A stretch of DNA of 22,297 nt from [Mycobacterium] nativiensis (GTDB taxonomy: Bacteria > Actinomycetota > Actinomycetes > Mycobacteriales > Mycobacteriaceae): contig NZ_CP083986.1 of the NCBI RefSeq assembly GCF_020172685.1, positions 4,003-26,299 on the forward strand, in the 5' to 3' direction. Below the pieces are notes generated by a model. It worked only from the letters and a program-made list of their open reading frames with translations. It did not search any database and had not been told where the DNA came from. Each line of letters opens with the position of its first letter. Within the stretch, counting starts at the first letter, position 1. The translations under genes and the position numbers were made by a program. Positions 1 through 9,765 of the stretch are shown piece after piece.

Positions 1-19
1 AGATGTGTATAAGAGACAG
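1..19. other. Tn5/Nextera mosaic-end adapter (sequencing artefact)
   Basis: The first 19 bases are AGATGTGTATAAGAGACAG, the Tn5 transposase mosaic end used in Nextera tagmentation libraries. The exact reverse complement closes the window. This is library DNA and not genomic. Translating it gives spurious N-termini such as MCIRDR and MYKRQ, which should not be annotated as protein. Confidence 0.97.
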
Positions 20-645
20 GTCTACAGCGGCTGCTCGCCTTCGTCGCCCGTCAGGAACCCGGTCTGCGCTGGGCTATCGGCACCCTCGCGGACGGCAAGA
101 CGCTCCTGGTCACCGATGTCTCCAGTGGCTGGATTCCGTCCGGGATCGAGCTGCCGGCCGGGGTGCACCTGCTCGAGCCCGGTCATCGGAGCGGGACGGC
201 CACCGCGATGCTGGGCGACGCGACGGCGTCGGCCAGCTACCACCCGGGCGATCGCCTGGGCTGGGCCAGCGACTTCGGCGCGACTGAAGCCTCGGTGCAA
301 CCACGCGAACTGGCGCCCGTCGAAGATCTCGGCTGGCAGCTCGGTGAGGCCACCCACTGGCGGGACGGATTGCCGCGGATGGCCAACACTCTGGTCAAGG
401 CAGGGGCGGCCGGGACCGGTGTGGTCGATGCCGAGATCGAGCTGCTCCGGGTCCATCTGGACACTGCGAGGTACCAGATGTTGGCGCAGTACCCCGACGC
501 CGACGTCGCCTTGGTGCTGAACTGCATGCTGTTGGCCGCCACCGAGGGCATCGCCGCCGGCGATGGCGTGTCGGCCAATTACCACTACAGCTGGTTCCGG
601 TTGCTCAGTGCGCCGCAGGCCGGCCAGTGGGATCCTCAGACGTAA
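20..645 (+). CDS. EspK/Rv3899c-like ESX-associated protein, C-terminal part (5' truncated)
   Basis: About 207 codons are open from the adapter junction (first full genomic codon at 22) to TAA/TGA-type termination at 643-645. The start lies outside the contig; internal Met codons such as 163 are not credible starts because the coding pattern runs back to the contig end. The first half (LLAFVARQEPGLRWAIGTLA onwards) is a beta-rich segment and the second half (RELAPVEDLGWQLGEATHW to NYHYSWFRLLSAP) a helical segment. From memory this two-part arrangement corresponds to the DUF5632 and DUF5631 domains found at the C-terminus of EspK and of Rv3899c, an ESX-2-neighbouring gene in M. tuberculosis. 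The biochemical function is unknown. EspK family members are ESX-associated cytosolic or substrate-binding proteins, usually with a Pro-rich N-terminus, which would be missing here. A YbaB-like gene follows 50 bp downstream on the same strand, as expected for the Rv3899c-Rv3898c pair. Family assignment is moderately sure; which paralogue it is remains open. Confidence 0.7.
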
Positions 646-695
646 CAGGCGTCGATGAATTGACGCTACTCGCGCCGGCTCGACATACTAAGTGA

Positions 696-1013
696 ATGTC
701 GGGGCCGGACAGCCGCGCGGAACTCAGCGACAAGGACCTCGTTGAGTCGGTACTGCGGGACTTGCGCGAGGCCGCCGAGAAGTGGGAAGCCCTCGTCGCC
801 GAGGCCGAGAACACCACCTACAGTGTCGATCTCGGCGATGTGCGTGCGGTGGCCAATTCGGATGGACGGTTGCTGGAGTTGTCGCTGCATCCCTGCGTGG
901 TCAGCGATTACACCCACCGTGAGCTCTCCGATCGACTCAACATGGTGTTCACCGCGCTGCGCGAAGAGGCCGAAGCCGACTTCGAGGCCCGCTACGGCCG
1001 CTATCCCGGGTGA
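696..1013 (+). CDS. YbaB/EbfC-fold small protein, EspL/Rv3898c-like
   Basis: A 105-residue protein with an N-terminal amphipathic helix (about residues 8-32, rich in Glu/Asp/Arg), a central beta segment (TYSVDLGDVRAVANSDGRLLEL, about 36-57) and a C-terminal helix (about 70-97). This helix-strand-helix pattern, including the 'V.ansdGrl.el.l' strand motif, is that of the YbaB/EbfC nucleoid-associated fold used by EspL of ESX-1. In ESX loci such proteins are thought to act as chaperone-like partners of secreted Esp proteins rather than as DNA-binding proteins; I infer the same here. ATG at 696 gives the expected size (EspL is about 115 aa). It follows the EspK-like gene by 50 bp and converges on eccA2 with 15 bp between stops, leaving no room for a conventional terminator. 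Residue order and size also suit Rv3898c. Confidence 0.7.
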   Translation: MSGPDSRAELSDKDLVESVLRDLREAAEKWEALVAEAENTTYSVDLGDVRAVANSDGRLLELSLHPCVVSDYTHRELSDRLNMVFTALREEAEADFEARYGRYPG

Positions 1014-1028
1014 TACCCCTTACCAGGC

Positions 1029-2870
1029 CTACCAGTTCAAGGCGGCCATCTCACGCTTGGTGTCACAGACAGCGCGTACGGCGGTGTCGATGTCGACGGC
1101 GGTGATGGTCTTGAGGTCGTCGATGGTCACCTCGTGGCCGGCCCGCTTCTGGGCCGCCACCCGGGTGTCACGAGCGAGTTCGGCTTCCTCGATCACATTC
1201 CGGGCGAACCGGCCGTTGTGCATCACGTTGATGCCGTGGTCGCCGCGCGGGCTGACGTAGTTACGAATAGTGGTGACCATCTCCAGGAACCGTTGCTGCG
1301 CTTGCGGATTCAGTTCGGTGGCGCGGCTTGAGCCGTACCGCTGGCCGATCTCGACGATCTCCTCGGGGGAGTAGGACTCGAAGCGGATCTTGCGGTTGAA
1401 CCGGCTTGCCAGACCGGGGTTGACGGTGAGGAACTCGTCAACCTGGTCCTCATATCCAGCGGCGAGGAAACAGAAGTCGAAGCGGTGTTTCTCCAGGGCG
1501 ATCAGCAGCTGGTTGACTGCTTCCATGCCGATCATGTCGGGCGTTCCGTCCTGGTGGCGCTCCACCAGTGAGTAGAACTCGTCCATGAAAAGGATTCCGC
1601 CCAGCGCCTTTTCGATCAATTCGTTGGTCTTCGGCCCTGACGAGCCGATGTGCTCGCCGCAGAAGTCGGAACGCCGCACCTCGGTGATCTCCGGGTTGCG
1701 GACGATGCCCATTCCGGCGTAGATCTTGCCCAGTGCCTCTGCGGTGGTGGTCTTGCCGGTTCCCGGCGGGCCGACCAGCAGCATGTGATTGGTCTGGCCC
1801 TCCACCGGCAGGCCGTGCTCCAGACGCATCGCGCGGATCTCAAGTTGGTCCTCGAGCGCCTTGACCGCACGCTTGACCTCGGCCAATCCGACTTGCTTCT
1901 CCAACTCGGCGCGGCCCTGCGCCAGCAGCTCGGCGCGGCGGCCGGAGGCGTTGTCCTCGTCGAGCTCCGCGCGACTCTTCGCCGACTCGGCATCCCAGCG
2001 GTCGCTGCGGCTGTCGATGAGTTGCTCCTCGGTGATCACAAGGCGCAGTTTCGGTTCGGCCAGCGCGGCCTTGGCCGGCTCGGTGAGCACACCATTGATG
2101 GCGGACTTGGACAGCCAGACCTGAGCTTTGTCCTCCTCGCCGAGCTGACGGTGCACCATGCCACGGATATAGGCCAGATCCGCTGCCAGCAGGGGGATCT
2201 CAGTGGGTGTTATCGAGGCGGTCAACACGCCAGCGGCGAACCTTTCCGAAGATCGGGTCTGTCCGGCGATATCGACGCGGTCCAGCCAGTCCAGCGCCAC
2301 CCGGCCCTGGCCGAGATGGGCGGCCGCGTAGGCGGCCAAGGCGCAGACCGACGCCGTGAGCGCGGGCATGATGATCGCCCGCTCGGGCAGCTCCTCGGCG
2401 GCCACGGTCAGCAGGTCCGGCCATCGCTGGGTGACGAACATCAGGTACGCGCGGTCCAGCTGAAGCCACTGGTGGTTGACCCAGCTGTCCAGCAACCCGG
2501 GGTCGGTCAGCAGCGCGTCGGCGCGCTCGTACTCGCCGGCCACCGTGAGCGCTGAGGCGAGGGCCAACCCCACGTGCGAGGCATCGGTCACCGTGATCGA
2601 CAGGTAGGGCCCCAGCGGGATCTGTGCGGCCAGGTGCCGGCCCAGCCGGGTGGTCTCCTTGTGCAGCCAGTCGCTGTTGGCGTAGAGCCGCTTGAGTGTG
2701 TCCAGCGTGGTATCGCCGCAGGCGATGCGGCCCAGCCACGCGTCGGCCATCGACGGGTCGGCGTCGGTGGCCGCCACGAACTCGGCCAGTGCGTCGGGGG
2801 AGCCGTACCGCCCGTCCATGCTCACCATGGCCCGGTCGAAGTGCCTCCGGGCCGCCAGCAAGTCACTCAA
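1029..2870 (-). CDS. eccA2: EccA2, AAA+ ATPase of ESX-2 (CbbX/CfxQ family)
   Basis: A soluble ATPase thought to act on PE/PPE and Esx substrates, perhaps releasing EspG chaperones. An N-terminal TPR-like helical domain (about residues 1-280, starting [14 protein letters not shown]) precedes a CbbX-type AAA+ domain. Visible motifs: Walker [10 protein letters not shown] with K373, Walker B ILFMDEF with D430/E431, and an arginine-finger region [16 protein letters not shown] chose the TTG at 2870-2868 as start: it has GGGGA 9 nt upstream and begins at the conserved [11 protein letters not shown], giving 613 residues, close to the roughly 619 of M. tuberculosis EccA2. The longer reading from 3032 would add an Arg-rich, non-conserved N-terminus overlapping the end of eccE2. 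It is the last gene of the ESX-2 operon, 61 bp after eccE2, and ends 15 bp from the convergent YbaB-like gene. Confidence 0.95.
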   Translation of the reverse strand: MSDLLAARRHFDRAMVSMDGRYGSPDALAEFVAATDADPSMADAWLGRIACGDTTLDTLKRLYANSDWLHKETTRLGRHLAAQIPLGPYLSITVTDASHVGLALASALTVAGEYERADALLTDPGLLDSWVNHQWLQLDRAYLMFVTQRWPDLLTVAAEELPERAIIMPALTASVCALAAYAAAHLGQGRVALDWLDRVDIAGQTRSSERFAAGVLTASITPTEIPLLAADLAYIRGMVHRQLGEEDKAQVWLSKSAINGVLTEPAKAALAEPKLRLVITEEQLIDSRSDRWDAESAKSRAELDEDNASGRRAELLAQGRAELEKQVGLAEVKRAVKALEDQLEIRAMRLEHGLPVEGQTNHMLLVGPPGTGKTTTAEALGKIYAGMGIVRNPEITEVRRSDFCGEHIGSSGPKTNELIEKALGGILFMDEFYSLVERHQDGTPDMIGMEAVNQLLIALEKHRFDFCFLAAGYEDQVDEFLTVNPGLASRFNRKIRFESYSPEEIVEIGQRYGSSRATELNPQAQQRFLEMVTTIRNYVSPRGDHGINVMHNGRFARNVIEEAELARDTRVAAQKRAGHEVTIDDLKTITAVDIDTAVRAVCDTKREMAALNW

Positions 2871-2931
2871 TGTCTGTCGTCCCCTGTCGCACGTGCAGAT
2901 TCTCCGGCTGACTGTCGATCCCGCGGCGGTG

Positions 2932-4491
2932 TCATCGTGACGACATCGGCGCCAGCGCCTCCGGGCTGCAGTACCGGTTTTCCGCCCGGAACAACTCCAC
3001 CGTAGCCAGCCACGATTCTCCGCCGGCGACAACCCGTACCGCGGTCCGGTCGATCTGCTCGATGCTCACCTCCACCGCATCCGGTGGTGGCGGCGGTGTC
3101 CCGGGCGGGGCCACGGTGATCACGGTGGCCGGACGCGGCGACGGCGCGATAGGCCCGTCAACCACGCTCACCGTGGTGCGGGGCATCGGCCTCGACTCGT
3201 CGACCACGGTCACCTCGGGCATCCGGACGCTGGCCCAGCGCGTTCGGTCGCGGGTGTGCACGCAGACCCGTTCACCGGCTCCGGCGGCACGGATGATGAT
3301 TCGTTTGGCGATGATGTCCTCGGCGGCGATGAACACCCGGCTCAACTCGCCGGAGTCGGTCAGCGGCATCATCAGTCGATCACCGTTGGCCAACTTGCCG
3401 ATCAGGACACCCGACGGGCCGATCTCGACGGGCAGGCTGGCCGGAAGGGGTCCGGCCCGCAGCCCGCGCAGCCGTGGCCGCGGGACACACATGTTCGCCT
3501 CCACCGCGGCGGCCTGCTCGCCATTGAGCCGACGCAGAACCACCGCCGGGGGAGTGGGGGCCGGCTGCGGGGTCTGCAGCGTGACCGTGGCCGTACACGT
3601 ACCGTCCGGAAACACCGTGACGTTCTGAATCACTTCGTCCACCGGCAGGGTCCAGGCCTGGGCGAGCAGCGCAGCGGTGATCTTCCGGGGCGGATACGCG
3701 TAGGTGGTCACCCAGCCGCCCTCGGTGCGCAGGGTCTTCCAGCGCTCGGCGTCGGCCAGCAGCGAGGCCCCGCCGATCCGCCGGTCCAGTTCCACCAGAT
3801 CGCTGGCGGTGGCCACCCGGGTCCGCAGTCCGCCGCAGCGCAGCGAGCTGGCGATCTGCTGAGCCACCGCGACCGCGGTCGCTCCCAGCGTGGTGCGCCA
3901 GCGCAACGCCGCGGTGTTGTCGATGACGCGCAGCCGCAGCAGCACCCAGGTTTCGCGTTGACCGGCGTACGGCGGGGTGCCGATCTCGGTGTCATAGACC
4001 CGCGGATAGTCGCCGGTGGTGGCGCGCCGCGCCCCGATGCTGACGACGCTCAACGATTCCAGCGTCAGCCCGAGCGGGTGCCGCAGCATCGGCAGCAATG
4101 TGGTGACATCGACGACGTTGTCGGTTTCCACGTTGATCGAGCCGGTGGCGACGGTGGCGGCGTGCGACCTGCCGAGCAGGTGCACCGCCACCACGGCGAC
4201 CCCGTCCTGGATGCGGACCCCGCCACCGGCACGGTTGTTGGCCACCGTGATCGGCTCGGCCCGGTCGGCCCGGGATCGTCGTCGCAGCCACAGCACCGCC
4301 CAGGACCACACCGGCTGGCCCCACCACGGCACCAGCACCAGCAGCACCGCGATCAGCACCGCCACCGCAGCCCCGATCAGCCCACCCAGAGCCCAACCGG
4401 CCAGGCCGAACAACGCGATCGACACCGCCGACAGCAACCGCCGATTGCTCGACGCACTGAACCCGGTCAGCCGGACCCGGGTTTCCTTCAC
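2932..4491 (-). CDS. eccE2: EccE2, ESX-2 core membrane component
   Basis: A 519-residue subunit of the ESX inner-membrane complex, located at the periphery of the hexameric EccBCDE assembly. Two adjacent N-terminal transmembrane helices (about residues 20-38 and 40-57, Ala/Val/Leu-rich) are followed by an Arg-rich stretch ([12 protein letters not shown]) and a large cytosolic domain with the usual EccE '[26 protein letters not shown]' region around 160-185. The C-terminal 90 residues include a Pro-rich linker ([16 protein letters not shown], about 460-476). Start GTG at 4491 overlaps the mycP2 stop by 4 nt (GTGA), indicating translational coupling. The length is close to the roughly 537 residues of the M. 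tuberculosis protein. EccE sequences diverge widely among ESX types, so the assignment rests on gene order plus similarity. Confidence 0.95.
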   Translation of the reverse strand: MKETRVRLTGFSASSNRRLLSAVSIALFGLAGWALGGLIGAAVAVLIAVLLVLVPWWGQPVWSWAVLWLRRRSRADRAEPITVANNRAGGGVRIQDGVAVVAVHLLGRSHAATVATGSINVETDNVVDVTTLLPMLRHPLGLTLESLSVVSIGARRATTGDYPRVYDTEIGTPPYAGQRETWVLLRLRVIDNTAALRWRTTLGATAVAVAQQIASSLRCGGLRTRVATASDLVELDRRIGGASLLADAERWKTLRTEGGWVTTYAYPPRKITAALLAQAWTLPVDEVIQNVTVFPDGTCTATVTLQTPQPAPTPPAVVLRRLNGEQAAAVEANMCVPRPRLRGLRAGPLPASLPVEIGPSGVLIGKLANGDRLMMPLTDSGELSRVFIAAEDIIAKRIIIRAAGAGERVCVHTRDRTRWASVRMPEVTVVDESRPMPRTTVSVVDGPIAPSPRPATVITVAPPGTPPPPPDAVEVSIEQIDRTAVRVVAGGESWLATVELFRAENRYCSPEALAPMSSR

Positions 4492-6170
4492 TTCGCGGCC
4501 CTCCGGATCCGCGCAGTGATGGCGGCGGACAGCACGGTCACGGCGATCACGCCGAGGAATCCGAGTGCGATGGTGCGCGCCCGATGGTCCGGCGGAGGCG
4601 GCGGCGGGGCCGGGGTGATGACGCGGTGCTGGGACCCGGGCGCCAGCGGCTCACCGGGCGGCACGTTGAAGGTCAGCGCCGCGACCGGGTCGACCATCCC
4701 GTAGCCCAGTCGGTTGTCGACCCCGGCGGGCGGGTTGTGCGCGGTCTGCACGATCCGGTTGATCACCTGGTGTGCGGTGAGCTGGGGGTACTTCGCGCGC
4801 ACCAGCGCGGCGACTCCGCTGACGTAGGCCGCGGAGAAGCTGGTGCCCCAGAACGGCATGTTCTTCTCGCCGGCCCGGATCGGGGGATAGGCGTTGACCG
4901 GGCCACCGCCCTGCGGGGACAGCCCCATGACGTGGGTGGCCGGAGCGGCCACACCGACCCAGGGTCCGGACATGCTCTTGTCGATCGGAGCCCCGGTGGC
5001 GTCCACACCGCCGACGGACAGCACGTAGTCGGAGAACCAGGACGGGCTCGAGATCACCTTGACCTGATTCCAGTCCCGCGGATCGGTGGGGTTGAGCGGG
5101 TTGTACATCGGGTTGTTGGCGCAGCCGGCCTCGCCGACATTGCCCGCGGCGGTGACGATGACCGCGTCCTTGACCGTCGCGGCGTACCACAACGCCGCGC
5201 CCAACGCCCGCTGATCGAGCCCGGACGCCGCCGGGACGCAGGACGTCACCGAAATGTTGATCACCTTGGCTCCGAGGTCTGCCGCATGCACCACGGCTCG
5301 GGCCAGGGTGGCCAGCGTCCCGGCTTTCACCCGCTCCTCGTCGTAGCCGCCGAACTGGGGGTGCACCGGTTCGAATGCGCGCGAGGACTGCCGGATCGAG
5401 ATGATCGTCGCGTGCGGGGCCACTCCCACCACGCCGTCGGGGGCGCCCGGTGGGGGCGGCGGGACGGCGGGTTCGTCTTCGTGCTGGGGATCGGGTGGAC
5501 CCGATGCCGGTGCCATGCCGCCTTCTTCCGGGGGTGGCGGCGGCGGTGGCGCCGGAGGCGGCGCGATCTGGGTGATGGTCACCGGGGCCGGCACCGGTGG
5601 CGGCGCCGGCGGGCCGGGGATGTCGGCCGGCGGCGGAGCTTCGCCGATGCTCGGCGGTCCGCCCGCCGGTGGCGGGAAGGCGGGGACCTCCGGCATCGGG
5701 CGGGGCATCGGTAGGACACCCAGCGGGGCGGCGGCGATGATCGACGCGGCGATGGTGCCATGCGCATCGCAGTCCTGCAGGCCACCCGGCCCCTCGGCGT
5801 TGCCCATGATGTAGTCGCCCCCCGCGATCGCGGGCAGCCGCGGATTCGGGGTGACACCGGTGTCGATGACCGCGACGGGAACACCGTGGCCCGTGGAGTA
5901 CTGCCATGCGGCGGCGATACCAAGCAGGTCGAACCCCGGGGCCAGCTGAGCCACATCGGGGTTGGCGACGGTGATCGGGACGCTGCAGGAGTTCGAGCGC
6001 CGCATCGGTTGGTCGGGCCCGGGCGGTCCGTCGGTCGGCGCCAGCGCCGGGTCGATCACCGGCGGCTCGATGGCGTGGGCCATCGGAGGGAGGTCCGCGA
6101 GGCCGACCAGGAGCGTGACCGCGGTCAGCGCGACGGCCCGGTTGCGCAGCCGACTCAGTTGCGGACCCAC
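4488..6170 (-). CDS. mycP2: MycP2 mycosin, subtilisin-like membrane-anchored serine protease
   Basis: A 560-residue periplasm-facing protease required for stability and function of ESX membrane complexes. N-terminal signal peptide (about 1-33, ending AHA), then the S8 fold with catalytic D103 (VAVIDTGV), H137 (CDAHGT), oxyanion-hole N344 (TAAGN) and S444 ([12 protein letters not shown]). A Pro-rich, probably disordered insertion sits between His and the rest of the fold (about 150-243, with runs of 7-9 Pro). A C-terminal transmembrane helix (about 532-552) ends in RIRRAAK, anchoring it in the membrane. An N-terminal extension with the conserved QPMRRSNSC region wraps the protease in solved mycosins. 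GTG at 6170 starts 16 nt inside eccD2; the stop overlaps eccE2 by 4 nt. All catalytic residues are intact. The long Pro-rich loop is, as I recall, typical of MycP2. Confidence 0.97.
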   Translation of the reverse strand: MGPQLSRLRNRAVALTAVTLLVGLADLPPMAHAIEPPVIDPALAPTDGPPGPDQPMRRSNSCSVPITVANPDVAQLAPGFDLLGIAAAWQYSTGHGVPVAVIDTGVTPNPRLPAIAGGDYIMGNAEGPGGLQDCDAHGTIAASIIAAAPLGVLPMPRPMPEVPAFPPPAGGPPSIGEAPPPADIPGPPAPPPVPAPVTITQIAPPPAPPPPPPPEEGGMAPASGPPDPQHEDEPAVPPPPPGAPDGVVGVAPHATIISIRQSSRAFEPVHPQFGGYDEERVKAGTLATLARAVVHAADLGAKVINISVTSCVPAASGLDQRALGAALWYAATVKDAVIVTAAGNVGEAGCANNPMYNPLNPTDPRDWNQVKVISSPSWFSDYVLSVGGVDATGAPIDKSMSGPWVGVAAPATHVMGLSPQGGGPVNAYPPIRAGEKNMPFWGTSFSAAYVSGVAALVRAKYPQLTAHQVINRIVQTAHNPPAGVDNRLGYGMVDPVAALTFNVPPGEPLAPGSQHRVITPAPPPPPPDHRARTIALGFLGVIAVTVLSAAITARIRRAAK

Positions 6171-7753
6171 ACGAACAGTCCTCCCAGCCAGGCGCCGAGC
6201 ACCCCCACCACGATGAACGCCAGCACCTCAAGCCACTCGACGGCCAAGCGAATCCACGGCACGAACTTCGTCTCGGGGACCAGCAGCCCCGCGGCCAGGC
6301 CCAATCCGGCGAATACCGCCACCGCCGCGACCGGCCACAGGAACCCTGCGGCGGTGTCACCCGGGTTGGCCAGTGCGTACTTGACGATGCCGGTCAGCAC
6401 GGCCGTGCAGGCACCGCCCACCAGTGCGATCGCCTGTACCCGGCCGGCGAATCCGCGTCCCTGGGTGATGAACAGGCCCGCCACCAGCCCGCACAGCGCC
6501 ACCGCGCCGCGTTGCCGGGGCGCGCCCGGCGTCAGCACCATCCACACCGCGATCGGCAGTACCGCCGCGATCGCCACACACATCCCGACCTGCACCGCGT
6601 TGATCAGCCGCGCCGACGCGGCGATCGCCGCCCCCCGCGCGGAGATGTCGACCAGGTCGTCGGCCTCGTCTTCACCGTCTTCGGAAGCCACCGGGGAGAC
6701 CGTGTCGATCGGCATGCCTGCGCGGCGGGCGAACAGATCCCGCCCGGTGATCGAGCCGAAATACGGCGGCCGCACCCGCGCCACCCACAGCGCGATCGTC
6801 GGTGCCATCCGCACCAGCATCAGCACGCCGAGCAGCATGCAGATCCCGAGTACCTGCGCCGATACCGGGTGCCACATGCGGGCCGCGGCGACCGCCGCGC
6901 CGATCCCGCCCGCGGTGACGACCGCGGTGGCCACCGCGGTCTGCGCTCGCAGCAGCACGCTCAGCGCGATCGCCCCCATCGCCAGGACCGTCACCCCGAT
7001 CAACAGATGGGGCGCGCCCAGCGGTCCGGGCGCACCGCACAGTGCCGCGCCGGACAGCGCGATCACCGCCAGCCAGCCGAATCCACTGAACAGATCGTCG
7101 CGGGTGGGCCAGTTCCGGCGGATCACGGTGGCTCCGAGCGCGAGCAGGCCGCCGAGACCGACCAGGACAGCCGCCGGCGGCCAACTGTCGCTGAAGGAAC
7201 GGGCGCGCAGCGCCAGGGCCGAGATCACCACCACGGCCATCGCCATCAGGCCGATCGCGGTGTGCGCGGCAGTCAACGCCGTGACCGGGGCGAACATCCG
7301 ATCGACCTTCACGTTGAGCAACCGGGTGATGGTCTGCTCGTCGGCCTTGTGTCCGCACTCCGAGCACTTGACCTCGGGTTGGGTGCCGAGTCGGCGGGCG
7401 GTCGCGGCCAGGGCACTCGACAGCGACTCGTACTGCGGCTCGAAGGAATCACCGCCCACCACCGGCACCAGGACCAGGGTGTCGCCGTCCTGGACGCCCA
7501 GGTCGTCGAGGCTGCGGGTGATGTCCAACCGGACCCCGTTGACTTTGTGCAGTTCGTAACTTCCCGGTGGAAGCGCGACACCGTCGAAGCCGTGGTGCTT
7601 CAAATCCTCGTCGAGCAGCTCGACCATTCCCTCGAAGAATTCTTCGACCGGAATCCCAGCCGGGAAGACCTGCGACACGAGGTGTTTGTCATAGGCGACG
7701 CTTACCGCGCAGCGCGCCGGAAATGCGACTTTGGCTGGTATCGGTGAAGTCAC
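6155..7753 (-). CDS. eccD2: EccD2, multi-spanning ESX-2 channel protein
   Basis: A 532-residue integral membrane protein forming the central membrane vestibule of ESX machines. An N-terminal ubiquitin-like (YukD-type) cytosolic domain (about residues 8-100, ending [17 protein letters not shown]) is joined by a linker to about eleven transmembrane helices from residue 158 to the C-terminus. A charged cytosolic loop ([14 protein letters not shown], about 370) interrupts the helices. The linker contains KCSECGH (C130, C133, H135), which I do not recall from EccD of other ESX types and report separately. GTG at 7753 is chosen as the first in-frame start after the upstream TAA (6-nt gap). Its 3' end overlaps mycP2 by 16 nt. 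Confidence 0.96.
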   Translation of the reverse strand: MTSPIPAKVAFPARCAVSVAYDKHLVSQVFPAGIPVEEFFEGMVELLDEDLKHHGFDGVALPPGSYELHKVNGVRLDITRSLDDLGVQDGDTLVLVPVVGGDSFEPQYESLSSALAATARRLGTQPEVKCSECGHKADEQTITRLLNVKVDRMFAPVTALTAAHTAIGLMAMAVVVISALALRARSFSDSWPPAAVLVGLGGLLALGATVIRRNWPTRDDLFSGFGWLAVIALSGAALCGAPGPLGAPHLLIGVTVLAMGAIALSVLLRAQTAVATAVVTAGGIGAAVAAARMWHPVSAQVLGICMLLGVLMLVRMAPTIALWVARVRPPYFGSITGRDLFARRAGMPIDTVSPVASEDGEDEADDLVDISARGAAIAASARLINAVQVGMCVAIAAVLPIAVWMVLTPGAPRQRGAVALCGLVAGLFITQGRGFAGRVQAIALVGGACTAVLTGIVKYALANPGDTAAGFLWPVAAVAVFAGLGLAAGLLVPETKFVPWIRLAVEWLEVLAFIVVGVLGAWLGGLFVWVRN

Positions 7754-7759
7754 CGGGGA

Positions 7760-8776
7760 TTACCTTTCGCTGTCCGGCACGAATTTGTCGGCCAGCCCCG
7801 CGGTGATTTCAAACAACCGCAGCCGCGATCTCTTTTTCACCTCGTTATGAACATCGATGATTCCGCCCTTAGCCAGGTGGGCGTCATACGGCATGACCTC
7901 CACGGTGGCGCCGGTTTTGCTGAACCGCTCGGTCAGATAGGCCACGGCGGCACTGTCGTCGGTGGGCGCGCAGTGGTTCAGGATCACCGTCGCCCGTGAC
8001 ACCAGTTCGTGGTAGCCCTGTGCGGCCAGGTAATCGACCGCCCGCAACACCGGCCGAGACGCGTCCGCGGTGATGCCGGAAACGAAGACCAGGGTGTCGG
8101 TATTCTCCAGAACCGGCTTCATCACCGGGTGCTCCAAGTCGGCGGCGGTGTCGACGATGATCACATTGTGGGTTCGCCGCAGACGGGACAACACCCCACT
8201 GAACATGGCCGGAACGAGCGGGCGAAGCTGATCCGACGTGCGGTTGCCCGCCAGCACGTCCAAGCCGACCGCATTTTGCCCCAGGTGTTCACGGATATCG
8301 GAATATCCCTGCACATCGGTGTCGCTCAGAACGGCCGAGTAGTCACCGGGTGGGTGCTCGTCGATGCGGTCCGACAGTGTTCCGAAGCCCGGGACGGCGT
8401 CAATCGCGATGACATTTTCCGGCCGGCATTCCCGGAAGACACTGCCGATCGCGGCGGACAGCGTGGTCACGCCGGTGCCGCCCTTTCCCGAAACCAATGT
8501 GATTACGTACTGCCGACGGATATGACGCCGAATTCTATTGCGCAGGTCGCGGTAATGACGTTCACGCGGGGATTCGCCCGGATTAATGGCCTTCGCTGAC
8601 ACCAGATACACCATTTTGCGCCAGCCCGAACCGGGTGGAATCTTACGGGGTGTCGCCAGGTCAGAAATGCGCATGGAGTCCGATACGGAATCCCGGTAGC
8701 GGTGGCTCGTTGCCGGATCCCGCCGCCCGGATGGGCCTTCGTCAGGCATATTGGGGCCATTCCATGGGCTTGTCAC
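7760..8776 (-). CDS. MinD/ParA-like ATPase of ESX-2 (Rv3888c-like)
   Basis: A 338-residue P-loop protein of the SIMIBI class with a roughly 90-residue N-terminal extension rich in Arg and Ser. The P-loop reads VSGKGGTGVTT: the signature lysine of the deviant Walker A (K98) and the Thr (T104) are present, but residue 103 is Val where MinD has the phosphate-binding Lys. Other family motifs are visible: VIAIDAVPGFGTL (about 121-133, switch I) and NVIIVDTAADLEHP with D208 (switch II/Walker B). A conserved C-terminal stretch (MPYDAHLAKGGIID) follows. Similar proteins occur in ESX-1 (EspI) and ESX-2 (Rv3888c, same position between espG2 and eccD2); their role is regulatory or accessory and not settled. 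GTG at 8776 has no Shine-Dalgarno but lies 7 nt after a TAACAT -10 element. The first third of the gene is less GC-rich than its neighbours. Confidence 0.92.
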   Translation of the reverse strand: MTSPWNGPNMPDEGPSGRRDPATSHRYRDSVSDSMRISDLATPRKIPPGSGWRKMVYLVSAKAINPGESPRERHYRDLRNRIRRHIRRQYVITLVSGKGGTGVTTLSAAIGSVFRECRPENVIAIDAVPGFGTLSDRIDEHPPGDYSAVLSDTDVQGYSDIREHLGQNAVGLDVLAGNRTSDQLRPLVPAMFSGVLSRLRRTHNVIIVDTAADLEHPVMKPVLENTDTLVFVSGITADASRPVLRAVDYLAAQGYHELVSRATVILNHCAPTDDSAAVAYLTERFSKTGATVEVMPYDAHLAKGGIIDVHNEVKKRSRLRLFEITAGLADKFVPDSER

Positions 8777-8789
8777 GTGCGTGATGTTA
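8777..8789 (-). promoter_or_regulatory. Candidate -10 element and leaderless start for the MinD-like gene
   Basis: On the minus strand TAACAT (8789-8784) fits the mycobacterial TANNNT -10 consensus and is followed by exactly 7 nt and then the GTG start, the geometry of a leaderless transcript. The 93-bp gap after espG2 is clearly more AT-rich than the surrounding genes and has no Shine-Dalgarno. No convincing -35 is visible. Inference from sequence alone. Confidence 0.4.
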
Positions 8790-8869
8790 ACACGGTTGCG
8801 GATACCTCGTTTACGTCGTTTCTAACGGCCGTTGCTAATGCGTGTAATGGTGGCGGGATAAATTCACAG

Positions 8870-9718
8870 TTACACAACCCGCCGATGTGAATGCCAGTCC
8901 GCGCCGGCCGGGAGCCGACTGATAAGTCGCAGGATTGCACTGGCGATGTCCCCGCGCGTTCCCGGGGCGATGATCTGGTAGCGCCGCCCGCCGTTATCGA
9001 TGTTCTCCACGCACACCCGCCCGGCCGGGGTGTCGGATATCTGCACCGCGGTGTCGCCGATCGCCATCCGGGCCAGCTCTTCGGGGCCGGCGCCGGGCTG
9101 CATCGCGACGATATTGGCCTGCCCGGACAATTCTGGATCTGCGGCCATCAGCAGAATCTGCTCCTGGTCGAGGTCGAGACGCTGGTCGGCGAGGTACTTG
9201 CGCAGACTGTCCTGGTTCTGTACCCGCTCGAGCAGTTCCTTACTGTCCAGGGTGACCGGGCGCAGCGGGGCGGCCTCGGTGACCCCGCACAGCCGCTCGA
9301 TCTGGCCCACGATCAGGTCACCTGCCGATGCCTGGTCGGTGGCGCTGCCGGCCGGGTACAGCCGTACCTCCTGGTCATGCCGCTCAAGCACCACCCACCA
9401 GGAGGCGAATCGGTTGATCGACACCCGCGTCATGTGCTGCGGATCGCCGTAGGGCCGCCCGGGGAAGTTCAGCTGCAGCATCAGCGCGATGTCGCGACGC
9501 ATGATCACCGTCAGCCACTCACGGATCATCGGGTCCACTTCGCCCAGGCCGTCGAGTGCGCCGATCTCGGTCAGCTCCTCAGCGATCGGATGCCGCAGCG
9601 CCCGGTCGGCGGTATCCAGCCGGGGCAGCAGCGGACGCAGGCCGAGCTCGGGGCAGAGCTGCTCGATCCCGGCCACGGCCTGTAGGACCCACAGCCCGTC
9701 GAGCGTCGTTGTCAGCAC
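8870..9718 (-). CDS. espG2: EspG2, cytosolic PE/PPE chaperone of ESX-2
   Basis: A 282-residue soluble protein of the EspG family, which binds the hydrophobic tip of PPE proteins in PE/PPE heterodimers and targets them to their own ESX machine. It begins LTTTLDGLWVLQAVAGIEQL and shows the family's alternating beta/alpha layout, with the DxxxRYQIIAPGTRGDIASAILRLI segment near the C-terminus, which is a usual EspG hallmark. GTG at 9718 gives a length close to the roughly 276 residues of M. tuberculosis EspG2; a weak GAGGG lies just upstream. Its predicted client is the PE36/PPE69 pair encoded two genes upstream. It is separated from esxC by 93 bp containing a strong stem-loop and from the MinD-like gene by a 93-bp AT-rich gap. 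Confidence 0.95.
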   Translation of the reverse strand: MLTTTLDGLWVLQAVAGIEQLCPELGLRPLLPRLDTADRALRHPIAEELTEIGALDGLGEVDPMIREWLTVIMRRDIALMLQLNFPGRPYGDPQHMTRVSINRFASWWVVLERHDQEVRLYPAGSATDQASAGDLIVGQIERLCGVTEAAPLRPVTLDSKELLERVQNQDSLRKYLADQRLDLDQEQILLMAADPELSGQANIVAMQPGAGPEELARMAIGDTAVQISDTPAGRVCVENIDNGGRRYQIIAPGTRGDIASAILRLISRLPAGADWHSHRRVV

Positions 9719-9765
9719 GTCACCCTCGTCTCACCTGTCGTCACCAATCCGCCGTGAAACGCGAA

